From Alphaproteobacteria bacterium MarineAlpha10_Bin2 (GTDB taxonomy: Bacteria; Pseudomonadota; Alphaproteobacteria; UBA828), in contig PTKB01000022.1 of assembly GCA_002937555.1 (NCBI GenBank), positions 1 through 17,496 on the forward strand: 17,496 bases of DNA, given 5' to 3'. Below the pieces are notes generated by a model. It ran no database searches. It had not been told where the DNA came from and was given only the letters and a program-made list of their open reading frames with translations. Shown here in pieces: positions 1 to 6,721 of the stretch. The position numbers and the translations under genes were made by a program. Each line of letters begins with the position of its first letter. The stretch's first letter is position 1.

Positions 1-161
1 ATTTCGTCATGCCCGCGATGGGTGACATGCGCGGTTTGCACGGTCAGTTCCGCATCTTCGGTAAAACAAGCGATAACATCGTCCAAATTCTTGTTGTCGA
101 CATTGTAAAAATAGGACGCTTCAACCAATTCAATAATCTGTTCGGCGGTTAATTTTGTCAT
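1..161 (-). CDS. NTF2/SnoaL-like protein, N-terminal part (runs off left edge)
   Basis: The minus strand reads from an ATG at 161 without a stop to the window edge and begins MTKLTAEQIIELVEASYFYN. The pattern of an N-terminal helix, an aromatic pair, then an aspartate-rich turn followed by 'ACFTEDAEL' is typical of the alpha+beta-barrel NTF2-like/SnoaL superfamily, which includes ketosteroid-isomerase-like enzymes and ring-hydroxylating dioxygenase beta subunits. A purine-rich GGGAGAG lies upstream of the ATG. Only about 53 residues are visible, so substrate and exact family cannot be told. It is divergent from the TIGR02444 gene that follows. Confidence 0.7.
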   Translation of the reverse strand, partial: MTKLTAEQIIELVEASYFYNVDNKNLDDVIACFTEDAELTVQTAHVTHRGHDE

Positions 162-280
162 CTAACGTCTCTCCCAGGAGCGTAAGTGGTGCCCGGGGAG
201 AATGTAAGATAGCGTGCTTGTGCGCAAGAACACATGCGCCGAGTTTGCTATTTTCCGTCGATCGGCCAGGGCGCTCGGAT

Positions 281-826
281 ATGCCAACCACACTTTGGGA
301 TTTTTCACTGGAAACCTATCGCCGCCCCGGCGTGGAAGAGGCCTGTTGGAAGTTACAGGACGAACTGGGCGCCGACGTGAACATGCTTTTCTATTGCTGT
401 TGGCGCGGCGAATTTGTTGCGGGGGAAATGGGCGCCCTGCTGGCCGAGTTGGCGCCTTGGCAAGACGGCGTCGTGCGCGGGTTGCGCACCGTGCGGCGGA
501 CCCTGAAACCGATGCTGGCGGAATTGCGCGACCTGTCCGAGCCGGTTGCCGGCTTGCGCAGGAAAGTCGCCGCGTTGGAACTCGAAGCGGAGAAGTTGCA
601 GCAAGACATGCTGACGCGCCATGCGGAGGAATATGCCAAAGACGCCCCGCCGTCGCCCCATGCGGCCGTTCAAAACCTGAAGCAATATCTCCGATGTTTG
701 ACGAACGCGCCGGACCGTAACGCGGTAAACGGTCTCGAAACATTAATCGAAGCAGCCTTTTCGAATGCCCCCAGGGGTGACGTCAAAGCCGCATTGGCGG
801 TGCTAAACCAGATCATGGAAACCTAG
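281..826 (+). CDS. TIGR02444 (DUF2390) family protein
   Basis: This 181-residue protein begins MPTTLWDFSLETYRRPGVEE. The start 'LWDFSLETYRRPGV..ACWKLQDELGADVNMLFYCCW' is the signature of the TIGR02444 family, a conserved proteobacterial family of unknown function. I chose the ATG at 281 because homologues begin two or three residues before the LWDF motif. The longer open frame from 155 would overlap the divergent gene at 1-161 and adds a compositionally unlike leader. The middle (about residues 85-115) is rich in Leu/Glu/Lys/Arg and probably forms a coiled coil. No catalytic motif is visible. It is predicted to be cytoplasmic, with no signal peptide or membrane segment. Confidence 0.85.
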   Translation: MPTTLWDFSLETYRRPGVEEACWKLQDELGADVNMLFYCCWRGEFVAGEMGALLAELAPWQDGVVRGLRTVRRTLKPMLAELRDLSEPVAGLRRKVAALELEAEKLQQDMLTRHAEEYAKDAPPSPHAAVQNLKQYLRCLTNAPDRNAVNGLETLIEAAFSNAPRGDVKAALAVLNQIMET

Positions 827-923
827 CCGATGCCAGCCGGCCGCGCCTTCCCCATTCCGGTACCGGCCAGCGGCATACACACGATGCCTGTCAAATCAGT
901 CCGCAACTCAGGGAGAGCGAGTC

Positions 924-1210
924 ATGGCCGCATATGTGACCGCCAACATTGAAGTAACGAATCCAGATCTCATGGAAGAGTATGCCGGCAAAGCCGGGCC
1001 CACCGTCAAGGCGCATGGCGGCAAGGCCATTGTGCTCGGCGGGGAAGCGGAAAAAGTTGAAGGGAATTGGCAACCGAAACGGCTTGTCGTCTTCAATTTT
1101 CAGATATGGCGGCGGCGAAAGGCTGGTACAACTCGCCGGAGTATCAGGAAATCTTACCCCTGCGCTTAGAAGCCTCAAACGGCGACGTGGTCATCGTCGA
1201 GGGGACCTGA
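924..1210 (+). pseudogene. DUF1330 family protein, broken by a one-base frameshift
   Basis: The frame from ATG 924 (MAAYVTANIEVTNPDLMEEY) matches the DUF1330 dimeric alpha+beta-barrel family up to 'RLVVFNF' near 1099. After that the family's C-terminal signature, MAAAKGWYNSPEYQEILPLR...VVIVEG, continues in another frame to a TGA at 1208-1210. The total length of 287 nt is one short of 96 codons. Adding one base near 1096-1102, in the TTTTC run, restores a full-length ~95-residue protein whose expected junction would be 'F-P-D-M'. A good ribosome-binding site (GGGAGAG) precedes the ATG. Codon use downstream of the break is undisturbed, so the lesion is either recent or a sequencing error. Function in the family is unknown. 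Confidence 0.8.
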
Positions 1211-1229
1211 GCGCGCGGCCACGCGCGCT
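1210..1229. terminator. Bidirectional hairpin between convergent genes
   Basis: AGCGCGCG, a four-base loop GCCA, then CGCGCGCT form an 8-bp perfect stem spanning the stop codons of the convergent DUF1330 gene and PstS stub. There is no clear T-tract on either side, so it may be only a weak intrinsic terminator or an RNA-stabilising hairpin. Confidence 0.4.
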
Positions 1230-1526
1230 ACAGGTTGAGCGGCGCGAAGGACAACGCGCCGTCGCGCGTCGTTTCGCGCACGTCTTCGGGAAGTGGGATC
1301 AATCCCCTGTCGGCGAGATGGCCGCACGGGCCCAGGCGTCCTCATGGGTGAAGGCGCCGATATGGGCGTTCTTCACGTAGAAATACGTCGACCGTGAGAC
1401 CGGATAGCCGGCATCGGAAATTGTTTCGAAACTTGTTTCCACACCGTTGATCATGCTGGCCCGAATGTTGTCGCGGTTCTGATCGAGAATACCGAATCCG
1501 ATCACGCCAAAGGCATTGACATTAAT
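1228..1526 (-). pseudogene. PstS-like phosphate-binding protein, C-terminal remnant with frameshift
   Basis: The minus strand encodes 'NVNAFGVIGFGILDQNRDN...' followed by 'YPVSRSTYFYVKNAHIG', which matches the C-terminal lobe of periplasmic PstS/PBP-like phosphate ABC transporter binding proteins. The N-terminal two thirds are missing: a TAA lies directly upstream at 1527-1529 and AT-rich DNA follows. After 'HEDAW' the family continuation (PCGHLADRGLIPLPEDVRE...) runs in another frame to a TAG at 1228-1230. One G appears to be missing in the run near 1328-1334 (expected Trp-Gly-Pro-Cys-Gly). With both a truncation and a frameshift, this is best read as a dead gene fragment left by a deletion or rearrangement. 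It should not be translated as a product. Confidence 0.75.
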
Positions 1527-1535
1527 TTAGATATA

Positions 1536-1560
1536 ACTTAAATATTAAGTGTATACTTAA
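1536..1560. promoter_or_regulatory. Palindromic operator of three alternating hexamers
   Basis: The site reads ACTTAA at 1536-1541, TTAAGT at 1545-1550 and ACTTAA again at 1555-1560. Each hexamer is the exact reverse complement of its neighbour, with spacers of 3 and 4 bases, giving two overlapping perfect inverted repeats. It lies 18 bp upstream of the ATG at 1579. ArsR-family repressors bind AT-rich inverted repeats and often control their own operon. Since an ArsR gene is second in this operon, self-repression is the simplest reading (inference). Confidence 0.6.
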
Positions 1561-1578
1561 ACAAAGGAAGAGAGAACC

Positions 1579-2055
1579 ATGCGAACCGTAATGATCAGTT
1601 TTGTTGCCGTGCTCATGATTGCCGCCGCCTCGGGCCTGGCGCGCGCCAGCGATGACGCCAACATGAAAGTCGTCAACAGCTTTGCCATGGATGTGATCAA
1701 CGCCCATGACGTCACCGCCGTCGACCGGCTGTTTGCCGCCGATTACCGCGAGCACACGCCGATGGGCACCAACACCGGGTCCGATGCGTTCAAGGGCTTC
1801 GCCAGCGCGATTTTTAGCGCCTTTCCAGACGTGCAGGTGACCTACACGCCGCTCTCCTCGGTGGGCGATCTGGTTACGGTCTATGGACATGTTACCGCCA
1901 CGCATCAGGGCGAGCTGTTCGGCATTCCGGCGACCGGCAAGCAAGTTGCCTGGACCGAGCTTCACGTATTTCGCATCGTTGACAGCAAGATCGCCGAGCA
2001 TTGGGTCGAGGCCAATTTGTTCGGGTTGATGCAGCAAATTCAAGGCGGTAGCTGA
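1579..2055 (+). CDS. Exported SnoaL-like (ester cyclase) family protein
   Basis: This is a 158-residue protein. Residues 1-23 (MRTVMISFVAVLMIAAASGLARA) form a Sec-type signal peptide with probable cleavage after ARA. The mature part carries the SnoaL-like pattern: 'VINAHDVTAVDRLFAADYREHTP', then 'AFKGFASAIFSAFPDVQVTY', 'VTVYGHVTATHQGELFGIPATGKQVAWTELHVFRI' and 'KIAEHWVEANLFGLMQQI'. Members are alpha+beta barrels binding small hydrophobic ligands. Many are uncharacterised, and the name 'ester cyclase' is homology only. AAGGAAGAGAG precedes the ATG. It is the first gene of a tight operon with the ArsR and SRPBCC genes (GTG start 4 bp after its stop). The periplasmic location is unusual for the family. 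Confidence 0.85.
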   Translation: MRTVMISFVAVLMIAAASGLARASDDANMKVVNSFAMDVINAHDVTAVDRLFAADYREHTPMGTNTGSDAFKGFASAIFSAFPDVQVTYTPLSSVGDLVTVYGHVTATHQGELFGIPATGKQVAWTELHVFRIVDSKIAEHWVEANLFGLMQQIQGGS

Positions 2056-2059
2056 AACC

Positions 2060-2380
2060 GTGCCTGAGCCTGGCGAAACGCCGGACGTCTTTCACGCCAT
2101 CGCCGAGCCCAAGCGGCGGCATATCCTCGATCTGCTGCTTGAGGGGGAGCGTCCGGTGCAGGCTTTGGTAGCCGAGTTCGATGTGTCGTTCGCGGCGATC
2201 TCGCAGCATCTCCGCGTGCTGCGCGAGGCGGGGCTGGTGGCGCGCCGCATCGACGGGCGCAAACATGTCTACTCCGCCGAACCGGAAGCGCTCGATACGG
2301 TGCTCGAATGGACGGCGCGCTACCGACCGTTATGGCGGAAGCGCCTCGGTCGCCTCGGCCGCCACCTGGACGGTCAGTGA
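2060..2380 (+). CDS. ArsR-family transcriptional repressor
   Basis: The protein has 106 residues and a GTG start. The sequence 'FHAIAEPKRRHILDLLLEGERPVQALVAEFDVSFAAISQHLRVLREAGLVARRIDGRKHVYSAEP' is a complete ArsR winged helix-turn-helix (about residues 10-72), with the recognition helix at 'FAAISQHLRVLREAGLV' and the wing at 'RIDGRKHVY'. It lacks the CxC metal-binding pair of arsenic/zinc sensors, so metal sensing is unlikely. It belongs with the metal-independent ArsR subgroup commonly paired with AHSA1 proteins. The start codon lies 4 bp after the upstream stop, with AAGGCGG as likely ribosome-binding site, and its stop overlaps the next start (GTGA). The palindromes at 1536-1560 are the probable target. 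Confidence 0.9.
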   Translation: MPEPGETPDVFHAIAEPKRRHILDLLLEGERPVQALVAEFDVSFAAISQHLRVLREAGLVARRIDGRKHVYSAEPEALDTVLEWTARYRPLWRKRLGRLGRHLDGQ

Positions 2381-2805
2381 GCGCGCTGGCCGAACTCGAC
2401 CTCGTGATTGAGGAGGTCTTCGCCCATCCGATCGAAAAGGTGTGGACGGCGCTGACCGACCGGGAACATCTCGCGGCCTGGCTCATGCGCAATGATTTCG
2501 AGCCCCGCGTGGGCAAGGCCTTCACTTTGCACGGCGTGCCGATGCCGGGCTGGCGCGGCTGGGCAAATTGCGAGGTGTTGGAGCTCAAAGCGCCGCGCCG
2601 CATGGTGTGGTTGTGGATCTCCGCCGACGATGGCCTCAAGACCACCGTGACGTTCGAGCTCGAAGCGCTCCCGGCCGGCACCCGGTTGACGCTGCACCAT
2701 GCCGGCGAATCCGATGCGACGATCGCGGAACTTCTCGCCGGCGGCTGGCCCGGACGCCTGGCCGCGCTCTCGCCGCTGCTGGCCGAACTAAGGCATGAAA
2801 TCTGA
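2377..2805 (+). CDS. AHSA1/SRPBCC-domain protein
   Basis: The protein has 142 residues. I chose the GTG at 2377 because it overlaps the ArsR stop by four bases (GTGA), a typical translational coupling. The longer frame from 2308 lies wholly inside the ArsR gene. The sequence 'LVIEEVFAHPIEKVWTALTDREHLAAWLMRNDFEPRVGKAFTLHG' and 'CEVLELKAPRRMVWLWISADD...TTVTFELEALPAGTRLTLHHAG' shows the Bet v1-like START/AHSA1 fold with its hydrophobic ligand cavity. Bacterial ArsR-AHSA1 pairs are common, and the AHSA1 partner is thought to act on or bind a small hydrophobic molecule. The ligand is not known here. Confidence 0.88.
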   Translation: MSALAELDLVIEEVFAHPIEKVWTALTDREHLAAWLMRNDFEPRVGKAFTLHGVPMPGWRGWANCEVLELKAPRRMVWLWISADDGLKTTVTFELEALPAGTRLTLHHAGESDATIAELLAGGWPGRLAALSPLLAELRHEI

Positions 2806-2945
2806 ACAATCCAGCGACGCCAAATTAGTTGCCTTACACCACCTAATAATTGTAATTCGAATCACATTAACCACAAATAGTTTTAGTTAACATTACTGGC
2901 ATTCATGGATTCGCCATGTTCATACATCAATGAAAGGCCACAACC
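2806..2945. promoter_or_regulatory. AT-rich promoter region of the 68-aa gene
   Basis: This 140-bp stretch is markedly AT-richer than the flanks. It contains ATTAACC and GTTAACA, which are CtrA-like half-sites without the N7-spaced partner, and GAATC and GATTC, which are GANTC methylation sites. No exact -35/-10 pair stands out. It likely carries the promoter of the gene at 2946. Confidence 0.4.
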
Positions 2946-3152
2946 ATGTTTTATGCCTCCAACCACGCCATGCGGCGTATCAAGCGCATCAAGGCCGCGC
3001 CCGGGATGTCGACGGACGAGCAAGCCCAAGCCATCCAGGATTTCATCGCTTCAGGCCGCGTAACACATATCACCACGGCGGACGTGATCGCCCACCATGA
3101 CGAAGTGAACCGGCGCTACCGTCTTGGCGGTGTGGCGGCCCGCCCCAACTAA
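2946..3152 (+). CDS. Small orphan protein (68 aa)
   Basis: The ATG at 2946 is preceded by GAAAGG and opens a 68-codon frame (MFYASNHAMRRIKRIKAAPG...). The N-terminal 20 residues are strongly basic. The rest, 'MSTDEQAQAIQDFIASGRVTHITTADVIAHHDEVNRRYRLGG', has a DNA-binding-like or regulatory helical look but matches no family I recognise. It stands alone, convergent with the GIY-YIG gene. The 140-bp upstream region is AT-rich and holds two TTAAC half-sites (near 2870 and 2887) and two GANTC (CcrM-type) sites, which hints at cell-cycle-linked expression (inference). Confidence 0.6.
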   Translation: MFYASNHAMRRIKRIKAAPGMSTDEQAQAIQDFIASGRVTHITTADVIAHHDEVNRRYRLGGVAARPN

Positions 3153-3170
3153 GACCGGCCGGGCGAAGCA

Positions 3171-3425
3171 TCAACCGCGCCAGTTGCGACCGAGGCGCTT
3201 GCGGAATTCGCGGTCGCGCTTGAGGTGCCACTCGCGGCTCATCGCCTCGCCACGATTGACGAAGCGCTCGGCATAAACCAAGCGCCACCGTCGTCCACGG
3301 GTCGAACGTGCACCCTGCCCTGAATTGTGTTTTTCAAGCCGTGCTTCCAGATCGGTTGTCCAGCCGACATAGGTTCTGAACGCGCCCTTATCTTCGCTCC
3401 CCAGCACATAGACGTAACAAGCCAT
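3171..3425 (-). CDS. GIY-YIG nuclease-superfamily protein (YhbQ-like)
   Basis: This is an 84-residue single-domain protein. 'CYVYVLGSEDKGAFRTYVGWTTDLEARLEKHNSG' contains the variant GIY-YIG motif (Tyr-Val-Tyr near residue 4 and Tyr-Val-Gly at 19-21) and the catalytic-type arginine at about 29. 'GEAMSREWHLKRDREFRKRLGRNW' carries the usual C-terminal Glu/Lys helix. Small stand-alone GIY-YIG proteins are widespread and of uncertain role; DNA processing or repair is suspected. The ATG at 3425 puts the start 14 bp after the aminotransferase stop, so the two are probably co-transcribed. The longer frame to 3644 lies inside the aminotransferase gene and was rejected. Confidence 0.88.
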   Translation of the reverse strand: MACYVYVLGSEDKGAFRTYVGWTTDLEARLEKHNSGQGARSTRGRRWRLVYAERFVNRGEAMSREWHLKRDREFRKRLGRNWRG

Positions 3426-3439
3426 CGCGAGCGCCTGTC

Positions 3440-4324
3440 TTAGTCGATCGGCGTGCCGTCGGCGCCGGATTCGCGTTTCTCCCAATAGCGCCGGTCGAGT
3501 TCCTGGGTGATCGGCCCCGGTACCGCGCCCGGCATCTTGCGCCCGGTGATTTCGCGCACCGCGAGGGCGCCGCCGGCGGTGCTGCATGTAAACAGCTCGT
3601 CCGCCGAATAGAGATCGAACGGCGTGAGGTTCGCCTCGATGCATTCGATGCCGGCTTCGGCGGCAATCTCGATGAAGGCTTGGCGGGTGATGCCGCGCAG
3701 CACCCCCTCGCCCGGCGTGTAAACCTTACCGTCTTTGGCCATGAACAGGTTTGACGCCGGCCCTTCGGCGACATGGCCGTCGCGGGACAGCCAGATCACG
3801 TCGTCGCAGCCGGCGTCGAGCGCCTCGATCTTGGCCAATTGGAAATGCAGGCGGTCGAGACACTTGTAGCGCGGATCCAGGGTATCGGGCGTAAAGGCGC
3901 GGAGATGGCTGATAAAAAGGCGAATGCCTTGGGCGCGCTTGTTCTCGTCGGCGAGAAAGATATAGGGCGCCGGCCAAATGATGATGGTGGGCTCGAAGTC
4001 TCGCGGATCGGCCACCACCTTGGTCGAGACACCGCGCGTGACGATGAAGCGGATGGTGGCGTCGCGGAAGCTGTTACGCCGCATCGTCTCGATAATCGCG
4101 GCGCGCCAATCGTCATGGCTCATCGAAGTGTTCAGCATCGCCGCTTGGAGCGACTGGAAGAAGCGCTCGATATGGGCGTCCAGTTTGTAGATCACGCCCT
4201 TCCAGGCCGAGACCACATCGAACACGCCATCGCCCAACAAAAAGCCCTGGTCGAGAATCGATATATTCGCTTCGCTCAGCGGCACGTAATCGCCGTTCAT
4301 GTAAATCACCGGTTGCTCGTCCAT
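3440..4324 (-). CDS. Class IV (fold-type IV) PLP aminotransferase
   Basis: This 294-residue, cytoplasmic protein carries 'IYMNGDYVPLSEANISILDQGFLLGDGVFDVVSAWKGVIYKLDAHIERF', the N-terminal signature of the branched-chain/D-amino-acid/(R)-amine transaminase superfamily. The PLP lysine is probably K154 in 'RYKCLDRLHFQLAKIEA'. 'VAEGPASNLFM' (E187) and 'LRGITRQAFIEIA' bind the cofactor, and 'CSTAGGALAVREI' is the phosphate/carboxylate loop. Start MDEQ at 4324 fits homologues; the longer frame to 4456 lies upstream of the conserved region. The wording 'SEANISILDQGFL' and the ending 'VPGPITQELDRRYWE' recall (R)-selective amine transaminases and related enzymes more than IlvE, so substrate is uncertain. 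It lies upstream of the GIY-YIG gene and divergent from the histidine kinase. Confidence 0.88.
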   Translation of the reverse strand: MDEQPVIYMNGDYVPLSEANISILDQGFLLGDGVFDVVSAWKGVIYKLDAHIERFFQSLQAAMLNTSMSHDDWRAAIIETMRRNSFRDATIRFIVTRGVSTKVVADPRDFEPTIIIWPAPYIFLADENKRAQGIRLFISHLRAFTPDTLDPRYKCLDRLHFQLAKIEALDAGCDDVIWLSRDGHVAEGPASNLFMAKDGKVYTPGEGVLRGITRQAFIEIAAEAGIECIEANLTPFDLYSADELFTCSTAGGALAVREITGRKMPGAVPGPITQELDRRYWEKRESGADGTPID

Positions 4325-4456
4325 GGCTCGCCGCTCCGCTACTTGAGATGTGGCGGCGATGGTATCAGATAGTGCCGCGCGGCGCTGGGCTGGGCCGCGA
4401 ACCGGCGCCGCCGAAACAACAGAAAATCCCGCATTCTGGCGGCCCCCCATCTCCAA

Positions 4457-4475
4457 GGTTAATCATTTGTTAACC
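4457..4475 (+). promoter_or_regulatory. CtrA box upstream of the histidine kinase
   Basis: TTAA at 4459, seven bases, then TTAACC at 4470 match the alphaproteobacterial CtrA consensus TTAA-N7-TTAAC exactly. The site is also a palindrome (GGTTAA/TTAACC). It lies 64 bp upstream of the chosen kinase start, a normal distance for a CtrA-controlled promoter, and about 133 bp from the divergent aminotransferase. Confidence 0.65.
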
Positions 4476-4538
4476 AGGACCGGGGCATGGTTGCGCTGTC
4501 CCACTGCTCTAGCGAATCAACGAAAAAAGTTGGGCCCG

Positions 4539-6683
4539 ATGATTATCGGCATGCAACAGATCGACAATTTCGCGGATCGCTTCCTGCCACCGGACGCTTC
4601 GCTCAGTCCGAGCGATAGGCAACGCGAGCACGTGTTTGTTATCGCGCATCTCGCGTCGCCGGTCTGCGTCGTCATCCTGTCGGCCATGCTCTATGGCCTG
4701 GCCGGTGTGGATACGCCGCAATTCTTTGGCCTCATGCTTGGGTTTGTCAGTTTTTACGCCTACCCGCTACTGCTCAAACGCGTTATCTCCTTTCGTACCG
4801 CGAGCTACCTGTCGACCGCGCAACTCACCGTGATGATCTTTCTCACGGTGTATTTTTTTGGCGGCTGGAGTTCATTCGCCCTGCCCTGGTTCGCCTCGCT
4901 GCCGATGGCGGGGATGTTGTATCTCGGCTTCCGCGGCGCCTACACCACCAGCGCCCTGGCCGTGACCGGATTGCTTGTTCTCCTCATTCTCAATTTACTC
5001 GGGCACGGCTTTCCCAACCCCATACCCAACGCATGGCAAACGCCGATGCTGATGGCGTCAATTGTTCTTTGCGTCATTTTCAATACCGGTATCGCGTTTC
5101 TGCATGTCCGCTTGCACAGCCTGTCGCAGGATTTGTTGCAAGAGCGGGACACATTATCTATGCAGATTCAGGAGATGGCGGCTCTCGGCAGCTGGGAAAT
5201 CGACTATGAGAATAATCTCGTGACCTGGTCCGATGAGGTGTACCGGATGATCGGCTTGAAGAAATCAGAATATGATGGCTGCCCGGATTCCTTTCTCACA
5301 TACGTCCATCCTGAGGATCGTGACCGGGTGGCGCAGCAGGCCAAGGATCTGCGAAAAGGCAAAGATCTGGAATATACCTACCGCCTGCTCCGCCCGGACG
5401 GAGACATGCGCTCCGTGCACGTTCAGGCGACGATCATCAGCAGGGTGGACGGTGTGCCATGCAAAGCCCGCGGATTTATTCAAGACATCACCGAGCGCGC
5501 GAAGACCGAAGACGCGCTGCGTGCAAGCGAAGTTCGCCTGGCGGAATTTCAAGAGATCGCCAATGTCGGCAGCTGGGACTTGTATATTGCAAGGGATAAA
5601 CCGGACAAATCGCATTGGTCCGCTGGATTGTGCCGGATCTATGGGATTGAGAAAGATGCGTTTCCGCGCGATTTCGAATCCTATTTGACCTATGTGCACG
5701 AAGCGGACCGCGACAGGGCCAGGCGGACATGGACCGAAGCGTTCGAGTCCGACACACCATTTGCCGATGAGTATCGCATTGTCCGTCCCGACGGCACGGT
5801 ACGCTTCACCATCATGCAAGCCCGATTGCTCCAGGATCAGCGCCTCGGCACCAAGCATTGGATCGGCACGACGACGGATGTCACCGAGCAAACGCTTGCC
5901 CGGGACCAGCTGCAACAGGCGCAGAAGATGGAAGCCATCGGCCAATTGACCGGCGGCATCGCGCATGATTTCAACAATCTTCTGACCGTGATATTGGGAA
6001 GTTTGGAGCTTATCGAAACCCGCGTGAAGGGCGACAGCACCGTGCGCGCTTTGGTCGAGCGCGGCATCAAGGCTTCCGGTCGCGGCGCCGACCTGACCGA
6101 CCGGCTGCTCGCATTTTCACGCAAACTATCGCTTAATCCCACCGCCCTCGACCTCGACCATCTGGTTCTGAACATGACGGATATGCTGCGCCGGACGCTG
6201 GGCGAAATGATTGAGATACGCACCCTTGGAGATGTCGATTTGTGGCGCTGCCATGCCGACCAGTCGCAGTTGGAAAACGCGCTTCTAAACTTGTCGATCA
6301 ATGCCCGCGACGCTATGCCGGAGGGCGGAGTTCTTACCATCGAGACCGCGAATATATCGTTGGACGAAGAGGCCGCCGCCGCCCATGAAAATCTCGAACC
6401 CGGCGACTATGTCATGCTCGGCGTATCGGACACCGGCGGCGGTATCGAGAGCGACATACTCAAACATGTCTTTGAACCGTTTTTCACCACCAAAGAAGTG
6501 GGCAAGGGGTCGGGTCTGGGCCTCAGCATGGTTTACGGTTTTTCCAAGCAGTCAGGCGGAAACGTGACGATCGAGAGCGCGCCAGGCAAAGGGACGGCGA
6601 TCAAAATCTTTCTGCCGCGCGCGCTGATGCACCATGACGTTGCGGCTTTAAGTCCGGTGGCGGCAGCGCGTCCATCGGCCTAG
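4539..6683 (+). CDS. Membrane-bound PAS-PAS sensor histidine kinase
   Basis: The protein has about 714 residues and is integral to the inner membrane. Residues ~32-190 contain about six hydrophobic segments with short loops, an uncharacterised integral membrane sensor. PAS1 spans ~205-325 ('GSWEIDYENNLVTWSDEVYRMIGL...VHPEDRDRV') and PAS2 ~331-452 ('GSWDLYIARDK...YVHEADRDRARRTW'). The HisKA domain has the phospho-acceptor H476 in 'GGIAHDFNNLL'. HATPase_c follows, with the N-box 'NARDAM' (N588), G1 'DTGGGI' (D631), F-box 'FEPFFTTK' and G2 'GSGLGLSMVYGF'. There is no receiver domain and no response regulator nearby, so it is an orphan kinase. ATG 4539 (or 4551) is preferred over 4350 because the longer start would place the CtrA box inside the gene; the ribosome-binding site is weak either way. 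Confidence 0.9.
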   Translation: MIIGMQQIDNFADRFLPPDASLSPSDRQREHVFVIAHLASPVCVVILSAMLYGLAGVDTPQFFGLMLGFVSFYAYPLLLKRVISFRTASYLSTAQLTVMIFLTVYFFGGWSSFALPWFASLPMAGMLYLGFRGAYTTSALAVTGLLVLLILNLLGHGFPNPIPNAWQTPMLMASIVLCVIFNTGIAFLHVRLHSLSQDLLQERDTLSMQIQEMAALGSWEIDYENNLVTWSDEVYRMIGLKKSEYDGCPDSFLTYVHPEDRDRVAQQAKDLRKGKDLEYTYRLLRPDGDMRSVHVQATIISRVDGVPCKARGFIQDITERAKTEDALRASEVRLAEFQEIANVGSWDLYIARDKPDKSHWSAGLCRIYGIEKDAFPRDFESYLTYVHEADRDRARRTWTEAFESDTPFADEYRIVRPDGTVRFTIMQARLLQDQRLGTKHWIGTTTDVTEQTLARDQLQQAQKMEAIGQLTGGIAHDFNNLLTVILGSLELIETRVKGDSTVRALVERGIKASGRGADLTDRLLAFSRKLSLNPTALDLDHLVLNMTDMLRRTLGEMIEIRTLGDVDLWRCHADQSQLENALLNLSINARDAMPEGGVLTIETANISLDEEAAAAHENLEPGDYVMLGVSDTGGGIESDILKHVFEPFFTTKEVGKGSGLGLSMVYGFSKQSGGNVTIESAPGKGTAIKIFLPRALMHHDVAALSPVAAARPSA

Positions 6684-6700
6684 AGGACAAAAATTTCCGC

Positions 6701-6714
6701 GGGCGCAGACGCCC
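6701..6714. terminator. Hairpin between convergent kinase and arfB
   Basis: GGGCG, loop CAGA, CGCCC form a 5-bp GC stem midway between the two convergent stop codons. On the minus strand a T-rich stretch (ATTTTTG) follows about 7 bases later, so it is a plausible but weak terminator for arfB. Confidence 0.4.
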
Positions 6715-6721
6715 CCTTCAC

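Noticed and set aside
2887..2892. CtrA box upstream of the 68-aa gene
   Set aside because: Only TTAAC half-sites are present; the partner TTAA at seven-base spacing is missing, so it is noted as AT-rich promoter DNA only.
3773..4372. 199-codon plus-strand open frame
   Set aside because: It is antisense to the class IV aminotransferase, which has catalytic motifs and correct length.
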